Of a DNA stretch of 64,000 nucleotides, positions 11,648-22,600 are shown in pieces. Both the position numbers and the translations under genes were made by a program. Source of the DNA: Trichosporon coremiiforme (lineage: Eukaryota > Basidiomycota > Tremellomycetes > Trichosporonales > Trichosporonaceae). The DNA is taken from NCBI GenBank assembly GCA_039545355.1, contig BCJJ01000003.1, positions 2,005,092-2,069,091 of the forward strand, given 5' to 3'. How positions within the stretch are numbered: position 1 is the first letter of the stretch; the number at the start of each line of letters is the position of its first letter. Under the pieces are notes generated by a model that saw nothing but the letters and a program-made list of their open reading frames with translations, made no database searches and was not told the DNA's origin.

Positions 11648-11991
11648 ACCGGATGGAAGGCAGAGGCTGAGGCAGCAGTACATACTTAGATTCATACTCT
11701 CTGTAGCACCCACATACCAGATAGCAGTCACGTAGTGGATGACATTCTATCATCATACCAGCTGAACTGGTACAGGTTGCATTACAGCGCGAAGCATCGT
11801 CAGGATGACATCAACTGCCGCCTCCTCGCATAGCCCGCATGCTCGCAAATGCGGGAACGAATTCATTCTCTACTCGTGACAATTACTACCTAACATGCAT
11901 CGATCGATCCGTAAATATCTATAGACACGCAAGCTCCAAAATATGTGTGTATGTACTGCGACGCCCAGTACGTGGTGAGCTACAACGCGTC
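11648..11991. other. Convergent intergenic region YSH1/VPS1
   Basis: These 344 bases lie between two facing stop codons and should hold the 3' UTRs of YSH1 and VPS1. The stretch is AT-richer than its surroundings. No gene or structured RNA was recognised. Confidence 0.5.
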
Positions 11992-14255
11992 TTAAACAGT
12001 GGCGACAATCTCCTCGGCCCGCTGAAGAGCCTTGGTAAGCTTGACGAGCTCACGTCTCCTGCTGACGATGTCGGGGCTCTCCTTGAGAATCTCCTCAATA
12101 ACATTCGGCTGGTAGAGGTTCATGAGGAGGTGCTGCTGGAGCGTCTCCTTGCAGTGGTTGACGAGGTTGAGCGAGATCGCCTTAGGCACCATGTCGATCA
12201 TTTCACGCTGGATAACGTTGAAGTACGACTTGATAAGGCTGTCATGGTCAGCAAGCACATGTACAAATAGCGGACATCTTTACTCACAGCTTGATAACCT
12301 CCGTCTCCATAAGCTCGCGGTCCGAGAGCTGGTTGACAGGCTTAATGATGGGAGGAGGAGCCTCCATCGCCGCCGCACCCTTGCGCTTAGCCTTGTCCTT
12401 GTTGAAGAAGGAGCCAAAGAACGAGTCGTCCTTCTTCGTCTCCAGGTCACCGAGGTCCTTGGGCTTCTTAGGGTCGACCTTCTCAGGAGGCTTGTTAGCG
12501 TTGAGGCGCTCCTGAACAATGGCCATGGCCTTGTGTCCGTTCAGGAAGTCGGGGTGGGTGGTGTTGATGTAGCAGGCCTGCATAGCAACCATGTCGGTAA
12601 CGAGCTTGTTCGTAGGGCCCATACAGGTTTTGAAGTAGTTGATGACAACCGAGTTGAAGCGGTCCTTGAGCTCGGGGTACCGCTTGAAGGCGGCAGTCTT
12701 GGCCAGGAGCTGGCCAAGGATACGGATGAGCTCGTCGTAGACGAGGGCGACACATCGCAATGACGGGTCCTCCAGACGGCGAATCTGCTGCTTCACGATG
12801 ACCTCGAAGGCGGCGGTTCCAACAAAGAGCGAAGGAGTCGAACCGCTCGAGTTGTAGAGGATCGTTCGGATGTCACCGTCCTTAACCTGATCGAAGGGGT
12901 CGATGCTCTTTACACCGTGGTTGTAGAGCTCGTGGTAGACGTAGGAGATACGGGCACCGCCGGAGAGCTCGTTGAGCGAGAGATCGTTCGTGTCACCATC
13001 AATGGAGCGCTGGAACTCCGTGCAGAAGTCGGTGATAGTCGAGAGCACCACGGAGCCCGGGTTGGTCTCACCCATGGGGCCACCCAAAGCGTCCAGCTCA
13101 GACGAGTACTTGGTGAGCTGAGACGAGATACGCGCCTTGATGTCGGGGAGCGTGTTGCGGATGTGGTGCATGAGAATGATGTTGAGCTTGCGAGCGAGCC
13201 AAGGCGTACCGCAGTACTGAGCCTTGGAGGCGTAGCTGGGGTGGTTCTCGAAGAACTTCTTCTCATTCTCAAGGGCCGAGGCGATCGACTTGGAGGTGTC
13301 AATGTCACGTTGGCCACGGTTAACGACGGGGACGTAGCCCAGACGAAGAGGAATGACACGACCAGCGAGAATGTCGACAACATCGGTGCCCTGGTCCATC
13401 AGGTCGACCTTGGTGAGCACGCCAATGGTACGGGTTCCCTCGGGGTCGACCTCGCGAGCGAGCTTGAGACCGTCGGAGTTGGCCAAGTCGGTGTTGGCGG
13501 CCGTGACAGCGAGAATGATGGCGTTGGGCTTGGAGATGTAACGCATGAGCATGTCGCGAATCTGCTTCTCGATGTCACGGGGCTGGTCGCCGACGGGGAC
13601 CTTGGTGAGACCGGGCAGATCAACAAGCGTGAGGGTAAGAACGTTGGGAGAGAAGATACGCAGGTTGATCGGGTTCGGCGAGATACCGGCATTCTTTCCC
13701 GTGATCTTCTCCGTGTCCTTAACAATCTCATCGCGGATGGCGCCAAAGTCGTGGAACTTCTGGCCGGGGAGATGGAGGAACTCTCCCCACTCGTCAGGGT
13801 TCGTCTCGTTCACGCGCGTCTTGGCCATAGCGTCGACTAGAGGTGTTAGCGCTAGCAAGGTCCGACAGACTCACCGACACCATCCTCCCCATCCTTTTGC
13901 TCGCCATCCTTCTTCTCATCCTTGGCACCGTTCGCCTTGTGGGTGGCGGGCCGGTTGATGAGCTGAAGCACGAGAGGTCGACGAGTGACGATACCCGAAC
14001 CTCGGGGGAGGAAGTCGCGTCCAACAATGTTCTCAAGGACCGAAGACTTTCCACTCGACTGCGAACCGATGACCGTGATCTGAGGCAGGTCCTGAATGTT
14101 AGAAGGGTGGATAACACGTAAGCAGCAGCTCTGAGACTCACGATCGTGTTCGGGACGCCGATGGAGGCAAAGACGTCCTGGAGCTAGGCAAGTCAGCGGT
14201 GGAGACAACAACTGGAACAAACCTTGTTGACAAGGGAGATGAGTTGCTGGTCCAT
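11992..14255 (-). CDS. VPS1: Dynamin-like GTPase Vps1
   Basis: A large membrane-remodelling GTPase. In fungi Vps1 acts in Golgi-to-vacuole sorting, peroxisome fission and endocytosis. Exons 14223-14255, 14142-14183, 13875-14091, 12288-13836 and 11992-12238 give 695 residues. The P-loop GSQSSGKS is at residues 34-41. The dynamin signature [12 protein letters not shown], the switch motif [15 protein letters not shown] and the TKVD motif follow. Then come the stalk and a C-terminal GTPase effector domain ([20 protein letters not shown]). A lysine/glutamate-rich insert (about residues 78-97, with [15 protein letters not shown]) sits in the GTPase domain, at a place where Vps1 proteins usually carry a variable insert. 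The first two exons are only 33 and 42 bases. It shares a divergent promoter with the next gene. Confidence 0.96.
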
Positions 14256-14706
14256 GTTGGTCTGCCTCTATTTCAACTAATCTTCAGAACTAAGGCAGGT
14301 CAGCATTTCCGATCGGCGGCGGTGTGTTCGAGGTGTGATGGGGCCCTCGGATGACATGAGAACGGGCCGCCGAAAGCTCCAGCAGCGAAATTGGCCACTC
14401 ACAAGGGTATTCAAGCGTTCCCGATTACCAGGTGCTGGGTTCTGGTGTCTATTCGATGAAGTCGGAACGCTAGTCGGAACAAAGATGAGAACGATGGATC
14501 AAAGTTGGAAACTGACAATGACGATAGCGAGTTGGGACGAGCCCAGTGCCGAGTGACGAGGGACGACACGCACGCAACGCCACTCAGGCGGGGATATTAC
14601 CCGATTTGGCAATTCCGTCATCTTCGGCGTGGAGGTCGTCCACACCTCCATCTTGCCCGCGACAACCAAGCCAGTATCGCCTCTGCTCTCCACACGACCT
14701 CGCAAC
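14256..14706. promoter_or_regulatory. Divergent intergenic region VPS1/membrane-protein gene
   Basis: These 451 bases lie between two divergent start codons and hold both promoters and leaders. No TATA box was recognised. The frame entering the right-hand gene is open for 26 codons upstream, but no methionine there looks better than the chosen one. Confidence 0.5.
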
Positions 14707-15736
14707 ATGCCCTACATATCAACAGAAGCCCTCGTTGGGGCTGCTCTTCTCGTCGTTCTTGCGTTCGGATATCAGCACATCACTATCAGTGGAACCGACA
14801 CCACCTCGCCCGCAAAGAAGAAGAAGAAGAATAACAAGAAGAAGGGGAAATGGGCAGTGACGGAGGATGCTGCTCCGATCACCGTCGCGAGCGGGTCAGA
14901 GGCCGAGACGAAGAGCAGCAAGAACAAGAAGAAGAACAAAGGGAAGCAACAAGCGGCAGCGAAGGAATCGCAGCCCACCCCTCCACCTGCGACCACGCCG
15001 CAACCCTCAGCACCCGAGCCTTACTCGGACGAGCCCAAGTCCTTCGCTGAAGCTGCGCAAGAGGATGGTCCCCAGGAGCCAAGGAAACCCAAGATGTTGG
15101 CGGAGAAGCTTCTGCCCAAGCCTCGCAAGACGAAGGTCGACGAGTGAGTTGCTGTCCCGGGGAACACCGTAACTAACGTCCAGCATGCTTGAGCCCGAGG
15201 ACCGCGCTCCGCACATCGCCCGCGTCATGAAGATTGTGCACGACACGCCTGCCTCTCAGAAGGTTTCATCTTTCGCAGATGATTACGAGGATGATTCTGA
15301 GGAGTCCTCTCCCAAGCCGCAGAACGATGGCTGGAATGTCGTTGCCGCGAAGAAGAGTAAGTACGGTATCGAAGGAAAGCGCTGACGTCTTGCAGAGCCG
15401 ATGTCTCTCAGCATTGGTGGAACCCCAGCGCCTTACAAGCACAGCAGTGACACCAGTGACGGCCTCACTAAGCTGCAGCGAAAGAACCAAAAGAAGGCTG
15501 AGGCTAAGAAGGCTGCCAAAGCCGCCGAGGAGGCTGACCGCCTGCGCCGCTTGGCCATGCACAAGAAGGACTTGGAGAGGTGAGCAAGCCGTAGTAGACA
15601 GTACTGACGGTTCAGGGAGAAGATCAACCAGATCTACGCGACTTCGCAGAAGAAGGTCGTCCGGAATAATGGCAAGGTGGTGAGCGGAGGGCAGCAGGCG
15701 TCTGTCAACAGCAACGGCCAGCTCGTGTGGGACTGA
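14707..15736 (+). CDS. Lysine-rich protein with N-terminal membrane anchor, unrecognised family
   Basis: Four exons (14707-15143, 15184-15356, 15396-15579, 15616-15736) give 304 residues. Residues about 7-25 (TEALVGAALLVVLAFGYQHI) form one hydrophobic helix at the extreme N-terminus. A strongly basic run of lysines follows at about 38-47, so a signal-anchor with the bulk facing the cytosol is likely. The middle is Lys/Ala/Pro-rich and disordered. Two short stretches look conserved: PEDRAPHIARVMKIVHDT and DGWNVVAAKK. Residues about 215-265 form a charged coiled coil (LQRKNQKKAEAKKAAKAAEE). The spliced frame is clean and all joins are in phase, which supports a real gene. A role in tethering RNA or ribosomes to the endoplasmic reticulum would be a guess. 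I do not recognise the family. Confidence 0.8.
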
Positions 15737-15925
15737 GGAGATGGAAAGTGCTCAAGGGGAGCATGTAGAACTTTAGACACAACACTCATTTGCATCTACT
15801 TCGCACTGTCACTGCCCAGCGCACACTCTATTGTCCATTCCTGCATATTCAACAGACGCGTGAGGCGGTGGCGTGTGATGGTCGCTTGTCGGTGCAAATT
15901 CCGGGATTAGAAAACATATTCGACA

Positions 15926-15933
15926 TGACGTCA
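15926..15933. promoter_or_regulatory. CRE-type palindrome TGACGTCA
   Basis: A perfect 8-base palindrome matching the consensus for CREB/ATF-family bZIP factors, 347 bases before the start of the DHTKD1-like gene. Binding is inferred only from the sequence. A second copy lies at 37989-37996. Confidence 0.35.
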
Positions 15934-16184
15934 CCAAGTTGATCTCGTTAGAAAGGCGATCAAAAGAAGCTAATGGTGGCCAACAGCGAAGCTTGGTGGA
16001 GGCTGCACGTGTGCGGTTTCGGTCGTGTCCGATGTCAGGTCCAGAGTCTCCCACCGGGACTAGGAATCCGAGGGACAACAGCAACACCCCGTTGCTCACT
16101 CCAGCATCTGCAAGCATGCGTTTCGTGTCTTCCCCGGCTTCCCCGCAACCCCACGTCTCCACCTCCCTCCGGGCTGGGCCCCGT

Positions 16185-16190
16185 TATATA
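16185..16190 (+). promoter_or_regulatory. TATA-like element of the DHTKD1-like gene
   Basis: TATATA lies 90 bases before the start codon at 16280 and is followed by a CT-rich stretch, the usual arrangement of a fungal core promoter. Confidence 0.45.
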
Positions 16191-16279
16191 CCTCTCCGCT
16201 CACCTGATCCTTCCTTCTTCTTATCAGACACTCAGGCTTAGGATCTAGCACCCCCGCGACAGCTGGCTTCCATCTTATC

Positions 16280-19200
16280 ATGCTCCGGGTTTCTCGTGCG
16301 ACCGTTCCTCGCGCGCTGTGTCGTGCAAGGCGCTACCACGACGACGCGAGCTTTGGCTATCGTGTACCCCGCCAGTACGAGCTGCCCGATTGTAAGTGTC
16401 CACACCACCACACCTGTCCACGTCGAGGAAGACGAAAGACTGACAGCAGACACGCCGGAGGAGTTTGCGAATCGCAATGAGAACGCTCCGCTGATGCGTT
16501 ATGTTGAGATGATGCGCCGCCATGGCCACCGTGCTGCTAAGGTGAGCTCACAGGCGTGTCAACCACAGCTAATAACAGGTTGACCCTCTGGACTTGATGG
16601 AGCGCGAGTGAGTTTGAGGTAGCCGCGAGGGAATCTTTAGTGCTAACATGCAGCCCCGTATCTGCCCTTGACCCGTACCGGTATGGACTCGACGACAAGA
16701 CCACCTACCCTTTGAACGGTATCATGCACCTTCCCCAGTCCCCGTCTCCGCGCAGTGCTACCGGCGAAGGCGAGGACACCGCCCTTCCTCTCAGCGAGAT
16801 TCAGAAGCACCTCATGGCGGCATACGTTGACAAAATCGGATACGAGTTCCAGCATTGCCCCAATAAATCCGAGAGGCTATGGTTCTCCCACCTGATTGAG
16901 ACGAAGAGCGAGACCGTCCCCATGGACGATGAGCGGAGGAAGCGTGTCTGGAAGCTCCTTAGCAACTCGGAAGAGTTCGATAGATTCATGGCCAAGAAAT
17001 TCCCCAACTTGAAGCGATATGGTGAGTGGTTAACATCGGTTTTTACTTAGACCAGGTTGTGAGGGTGCCGAGAGCATGCTGCCTGCGCTTGACACTCTGT
17101 TCGAGCTGGGAGCCAAGGGTAAGTCGACAGTAGTTTAGAGTGAGCTGACGGATAGCTGGTCTTGGTGATATCGTTGTGTGTCTTCCTCACCGTGGACGAT
17201 TGTCCCTGTTGACGGAGCCATCCATGCTGAAGTACCCGCATGAGGTTCTCTTCTCGAAGGTCAAGGGCAGTCCCGAGTTCGACCCGGCTACTGCTCCGGG
17301 AGCTACGGGTGATGTGATCTCGCACTTGGCTGCGATTTCCGACCTCGAGTACGACGGCGAGCCGGTGAAGGTCGAGGTGCTGCAGAACCCCTCCCATCTG
17401 GAGGCCGTCAATCCGGTGGCCCTCGGCATCACTCGTGCCAAGCAGATGAACCTTCTGAAGTCGAGCCCTGCCGAGTGTCAGCTCGGTGACCGCGTCCTGT
17501 GCGTCCAGCTGCACGGCGACGCTGCCTTCTCGGGCCAAGGCGTGGTCACGGAGAGTCTCGGCCTTAGCGGTTTGCCTCACTACGGCTCCGGCGGTACCGT
17601 GCACATTATTGTCAAGTAAGCTACCCACTGGTGCGCTGAAGCTGACTTCAGCAACAACATCGGATACACCACGCCAGCGTCGTTCTCGCGATCATCGCTG
17701 TATGCCTCGGACATCGGCAAGGCAATCGGATGCCCTATCCTCCATGTCAATGGCGACCACCCGGAGGATGTCGTTCGAGCTGTTGACATTGCATTCCAGT
17801 ACCGCAACATGTTCCGAAAGGACGTCATCATCGATCTTATCTGTTACCGCCGCTGGGGTCACAACGAGCTGGATGAGCCGGGTTACACTCAGCGTAAGTG
17901 GAACTGAAGTTGTTAGCTGACAGCAGCCTTGATGTACGAGAAGATCCGATCGCGCAAGTCCGTTCCTGAGCTCTACGAGGAGAAACTCATTGTGGGTGGA
18001 GATGACTGCCACTCACTAACGTCAGGCCAACAAGGTCCTGACTGAACAGGAAGCTAAGTCGGGACGCGGCGATTACCAGAACGTTATGAGCGACGCTTTG
18101 GATAAGGTTGGGTCCTTCAAGCCCAAGTCGGAAATGCTCGGCGGCAAGTGGAAGGATATGGTGTGGCCAGCCTCCAAGGAAGCGCAGCCAAGCCCGGAAA
18201 CCGGTCTGCCCGAGGATCGCCTGAAAGATGTTGGTCGCGCCAGTGTGGAGCTGCCGGACTCGTTCAATCTGCACTCCCGTTTGAAGCGCCACATTTCTTC
18301 CAGGCTGAAGGGACTCGACGGCAAGGTCGACTTCGCCACTGCCGAAGCCATGGCCTTCGGTACACTCATGCAGGAGGGCTATGACGTCCGCATTTCTGGC
18401 GAGGACGTTGGTCGCGGAACCTTCTCTCAACGGTGAGGATCGCCGCCCCCCTTGTGAGAATCTCATCTGACACCCACAGCCACGCCATGTATGTCGATCA
18501 GAAGGACGAGTCGTGCTATGTGCCCCTGAACGACTCTCTGAAAGCCCAGGGGAAGCTCGAGCTTGCGAACAGTAGGTCAACTGTGTCGGTTCCCGTGCTG
18601 ACGTGTAGGTTCGTTGAGCGAATTTGCTGTTCTTGGTTTCGAGGTCGGCATGTCGTGGGCAAACCCCCGGCTGCTGCCTATTTGGGAGGCTCAGTTCGGC
18701 GACTTCTTCAACGGCGCGCAGATCATGATCGATACGTTCGTTGCTGGTGCCCAGGGTGAGTAGTGGGCGCGGAGACACACCTGACATTTCAGCGAAGTGG
18801 CTCAAGCAGAGCGGCCTCGTCATGATGCTGCCTCATGGATTCGACGGAGCTGGCCCTGAGCACTCATCATGCAAGATTGAGAGGTTCTTGCAGGCTTCGG
18901 ACGACGGTGCAGCGAGCCCAGCGCACGACGTGAACCTTATCGTGGCCAACCCCTCGACTCCGGCTCAACTGTACCATCTCCTGCGGCGCCAGATGATGCG
19001 GAACTTCCGCAAGCCGTTGGTTATCGCCTCCCCCAAAGGTCTTCTCCGGTCTCCCGTGAGTACAGCCAGATGCGTGCCACAATGCACCGCGGCCGCGTCT
19101 TTTTGCGCGTCGGCTCCAGTTCGTCCGTAATTGGGGCGCCGGTGTGATTGGTCGCCCTGTCGATCTCGGATTCGCTGACGCCACAGGTTGCGGCGTCCCC

Positions 19201-19627
19201 TGTGCAGGACATGGGCCCTGGAACGAAGTTCCAACCCGTGCTTATCGACGCCGCGGACAACGCCCAGCGCGTCATTGTGTGCAGCGGCAAGCACTACTAT
19301 ACGTTAAAGGAGGCAGCGAACGCCAGCGACAAGCCCGTGACATTCATTCGCATCGAGGAACTGTCACCATTCCCTGCCGCCGAGCTCAAGGAAGCCCTGC
19401 AGGCTGTCGAGGGCGAAAACACTCCGGTTATTTTCGCGCAGGAGGAGCCCGAAAACGCCGGCGCCTGGTCGTACGTGAGACCGCGGTTGGACGCGGTGCT
19501 GGCGGACCTGGGCAGGGCCCCTTCAGCATACGCTGGACGCAAAGCCGGCGCCACCACAGCCGTCGGAGTGGGTGCGTGGCACAAGGCGGAGATGGAGGCG
19601 ATCGTAAAGGCTGCTCTGGAGCCCTAG
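16280..19627 (+). CDS. DHTKD1-like 2-oxoacid (2-oxoadipate) dehydrogenase E1 component, mitochondrial
   Basis: Thiamine-diphosphate E1 enzyme of the oxoglutarate dehydrogenase family. Thirteen exons: 16280-16391, 16450-16541, 16579-16607, 16654-17021, 17056-17118, 17156-17615, 17652-17893, 17927-17991, 18026-18432, 18480-18571, 18609-18755, 18793-19055 and 19187-19627. They give 926 residues. Motifs include [44 protein letters not shown], the cofactor region [24 protein letters not shown] and [16 protein letters not shown]. The transketolase-like half has [17 protein letters not shown] and [20 protein letters not shown]. The [21 protein letters not shown] segment and the length fit DHTKD1 better than classical Kgd1. 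In animals DHTKD1 acts on 2-oxoadipate in lysine and tryptophan breakdown; that substrate is inferred here. The Arg-rich N-terminus ([20 protein letters not shown]) is a plausible mitochondrial presequence. Intron 12 (131 bases) is unusually long. Confidence 0.9.
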
Positions 19628-22600
19628 TTCCCGGAGCTGCTTGCATTCATCCACTGCATCAGCTAGGTGTGGGAATCGGAGACGAGATGGTAGCGATTGC
19701 GACCGACAACTTCGTAACGACAACGAATGAACACATGGTCGCAGGTTGCGACTCCAGCTGTAATTTTCATTTATCTGAATACCGCAGCGATCCAGGTGGC
19801 GCTTACGGTATTCAAGGCAGAGGATATCTTTAGAAAGACATGAATTACATGATGATTGCGGCTGTAGGTTCCACTATTCCACATCTGTAAGCGAACCGGA
19901 GGCTGATGGTGGCAGAGGCACATGCACAGCACACGGGGTTTGCGGAGGAGGGAGCAAACTCCCAGCGAGCTGAGCGCGGCGATGCCGCTGCGGGCGGCTT
20001 GGTCATGCCCTTCGGGCTGCTGACTGATGATGACTAAATACCGCGCGCTTCGAAACCGCCGTGGCGTCAGTGTTGTGTGACACGACTGCGCCATGGCGCA
20101 AGTGCAGATCCAAGCTGGCGTAAGAGGGCGCAATGCGGCTGTGGACGGAATGGAAGTCTCATGGTCTATGTGGAGAAGCAGAGTGGGGTGCAGCAGGCGC
20201 CCTCGACGCCGTCGGCGCCGGAAGCTCGCGCGCTCGGCACTCGTGCTCGGCGTCGGGAGTATCAGCACACAGCGCCGTGGCGCAACGGCAGATGAAGGAT
20301 GGCGTGGGGGTGCGCAGTGCGAAAAGTGGGGGAAATGTCAAATCCAGGTTCTATGTTGAGCAGCGGAGGCTGCAACGGGCAGCACTGACGCCGAATACTA
20401 GCGAAGTTGGCGTCGGGAAGAGCGAAATGCCTCAGTGGGTGCAGATAAGCCGCTGATCACATGGCGCCTAATGCGCGCCCAGGAATCCCGGCCTGATCAT
20501 GTCAATCGCATGACAAGATCCGTCCGCGTCTTGGCGCCGAAGCTGGTAACGACATCTTAGCGCATGATATGCTGAAATACGGGGCAACCTCGTGCTTCCA
20601 TGCTGCGGGTGGGTTCCGACGGCGAGCACTAGCGATCTAGCGGCATGCAGATGGTTAGCTGATGAGTCACTAGGTGGTTTCGGGGTGTACTGCTCAGCCA
20701 GTACTCTTGGGGTGTGCACTTGTGGTTCACACAGCCTGCACAAGCTAACTCTCATTGGGATGCAGGCCGTTGGGGGGCGTTTGCTGCTAGTAGCTTGCTC
20801 AAGGGGTAAACAACGAAGTAGAAAACTTGGCACAGCGCTGCAGTAGACTCGGCAGTGATCGCCGCTAGGCAGTGTGTTGTTTTCCGGGGCGCCTCTCGAA
20901 GACGTCGAAGGGCGGCGGCTCACCCCGGGTGGAAGCCGGCTCACGACGGCTCCTCGTCAACGCTAGCTAGGTATGCTGGTATGGCAGATCGAACCCAGGC
21001 ACAAACAACGTTCCGCAGCTCGCCCGCCTCATTCTTCGCCTACGACCGTGTGGTCGAGCTCGCGTCTCTCAACGTCGGCGAGCCGAGGCAGACCCAGGAT
21101 AGTGGGCCGCGGAACGGTTGAGACCGGCGGAGGCGAGAGCGTAGTTCTGAGAACACATGCTGCTGGCGTGCTGGCCCAGTGCTAATTGATAGTGAGGATC
21201 GGCACACGTTTGAGCTTTGAAACAGTCACCCTGGCGACACCAAAACGTAGCGCGGCTGTGTGCAGCGCAGCACGCAGTAGAGTGGGCCGGGGTATCCCCG
21301 CGGCCCTCGGTTCCTCTCGATATCCCAGAGCCGTTGTCGTCCTCAAGGCGATTTCCCCACGCACACTAAACGCGGCCCCCACAACTCTCCGGAGCTAACC
21401 CCCCGGACCCCGGAAACTGATAGGGCATTCCCGGTGCGCTCACATCCGCGCTCGAGTGTACGCTATCGCGTAACGCCGTCACAAACGCAGCGCGGCATCG
21501 CTGATCCCCGTCGCGCAACTCCGCGATAGTTCGCTCATCCCCGACGCTACCCATCGAAAATAGAACACCATCAAACGTAATGTAATCTCGAGCCGGGATA
21601 CACCCGGGACACTCCCGGTGCTTCCGGCGGCCAGTTCACGCACTAGGTTGTCATGAGTGGTCTGTCAGCCCGTAGTTGGCAGTCAGCTGGATGCCCAGGT
21701 CAGCTGGTCGTCAGATGTTCAGAAGGTGTTAGGCGCAACCTCACCGGACGAGATCTTTTCGGCCGGTGCTAATAACACTCTGAAAAAATCGAAAACGTCG
21801 CTCCGAGGATGAAGGTTGCGCTGCAACCCGGCTGTCGAGCAACCAGGTGGGGAACGTCGTCAGCGCTGGCCGCATTCCGGTGCTGTCATCGAAGCGATGC
21901 CACATGTGCACGCGTGTGGACTGGGTGCTGCGCCGTATGCCGAATGTGCGAAACGGCGCCCGCACCACTGGGACCTAGATTTGCTTCAGCAGTAAGTGGC
22001 CGCGTTTGGTGCTGGGGTTCTCTTTTGTTCCAGTGGCGATGGCAGGAAAATGACCTAAAACGCATCTCGTCCGCAGAGAGTCGTGGATAGAGCGCTCGAT
22101 GGTGCACTCCAAAGTTGCCACACTGCCCTCGCGCCACTCCTTCAGCCCCAAGGTCCTTTGGCCCCTTGTCTTTCCTGGCGGCGCCACAGCAACGGGCACC
22201 TGCGGGCATGCCGAGCATGCCGAAACATGCCACCACATCGACGACGGCTGGCCAGCGCCGCTCCGTGCGTTGGTTTTCGCTCGGCGCGGAAAGGCATGAA
22301 ATCATAGCTCCTAAGCCCGTATGTTATGTGCTATTGTGCCAACCTTGTTCTCTTGTGCCAGCCAGCCTTATCTGCGGTTTGTGATCTGTGCTATCGCGTC
22401 CCTGTGTGTACGTTAGTGGAGCTGTTGCCGCGGCACAACAGCATGGACGCAGCACGAGTGCTGGGCCTGGGAGAAGGCATGTCAGGAACGAGCATGTCGT
22501 TCCCGGAACGCACGGCTGCGAGTTACCCACCAGCCGGGGCAAGGGCGCCGCCGTCCCTCGCCTCAGAAGTGGGCTATGATCTCATAGCGTGAGGCAGGCA

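Larger units (their letters stand above)
15737..16279 (+). promoter_or_regulatory. Promoter region of the DHTKD1-like gene
   Basis: These 543 bases separate two genes in the same direction. They contain the 3' UTR of the upstream gene, a perfect CRE-type palindrome at 15926-15933 and a TATA-like TATATA at 16185-16190. A pyrimidine-rich leader runs to the start codon at 16280. Confidence 0.55.

Noticed and set aside
12917..13840. 307-codon open frame on the plus strand
   Set aside because: Antisense shadow of the GTPase and middle part of VPS1; composition of Val/Asp/Glu/Gly type typical of a shadow frame.
17987..18823. 278-codon open frame on the minus strand
   Set aside because: Antisense to the DHTKD1-like gene and crosses several of its introns; no recognisable protein features.
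20980..21005. Sequence like a tRNA B box (GGTTCGATC) on the minus strand
   Set aside because: No matching A box at the right distance and no acceptor stem can be folded.
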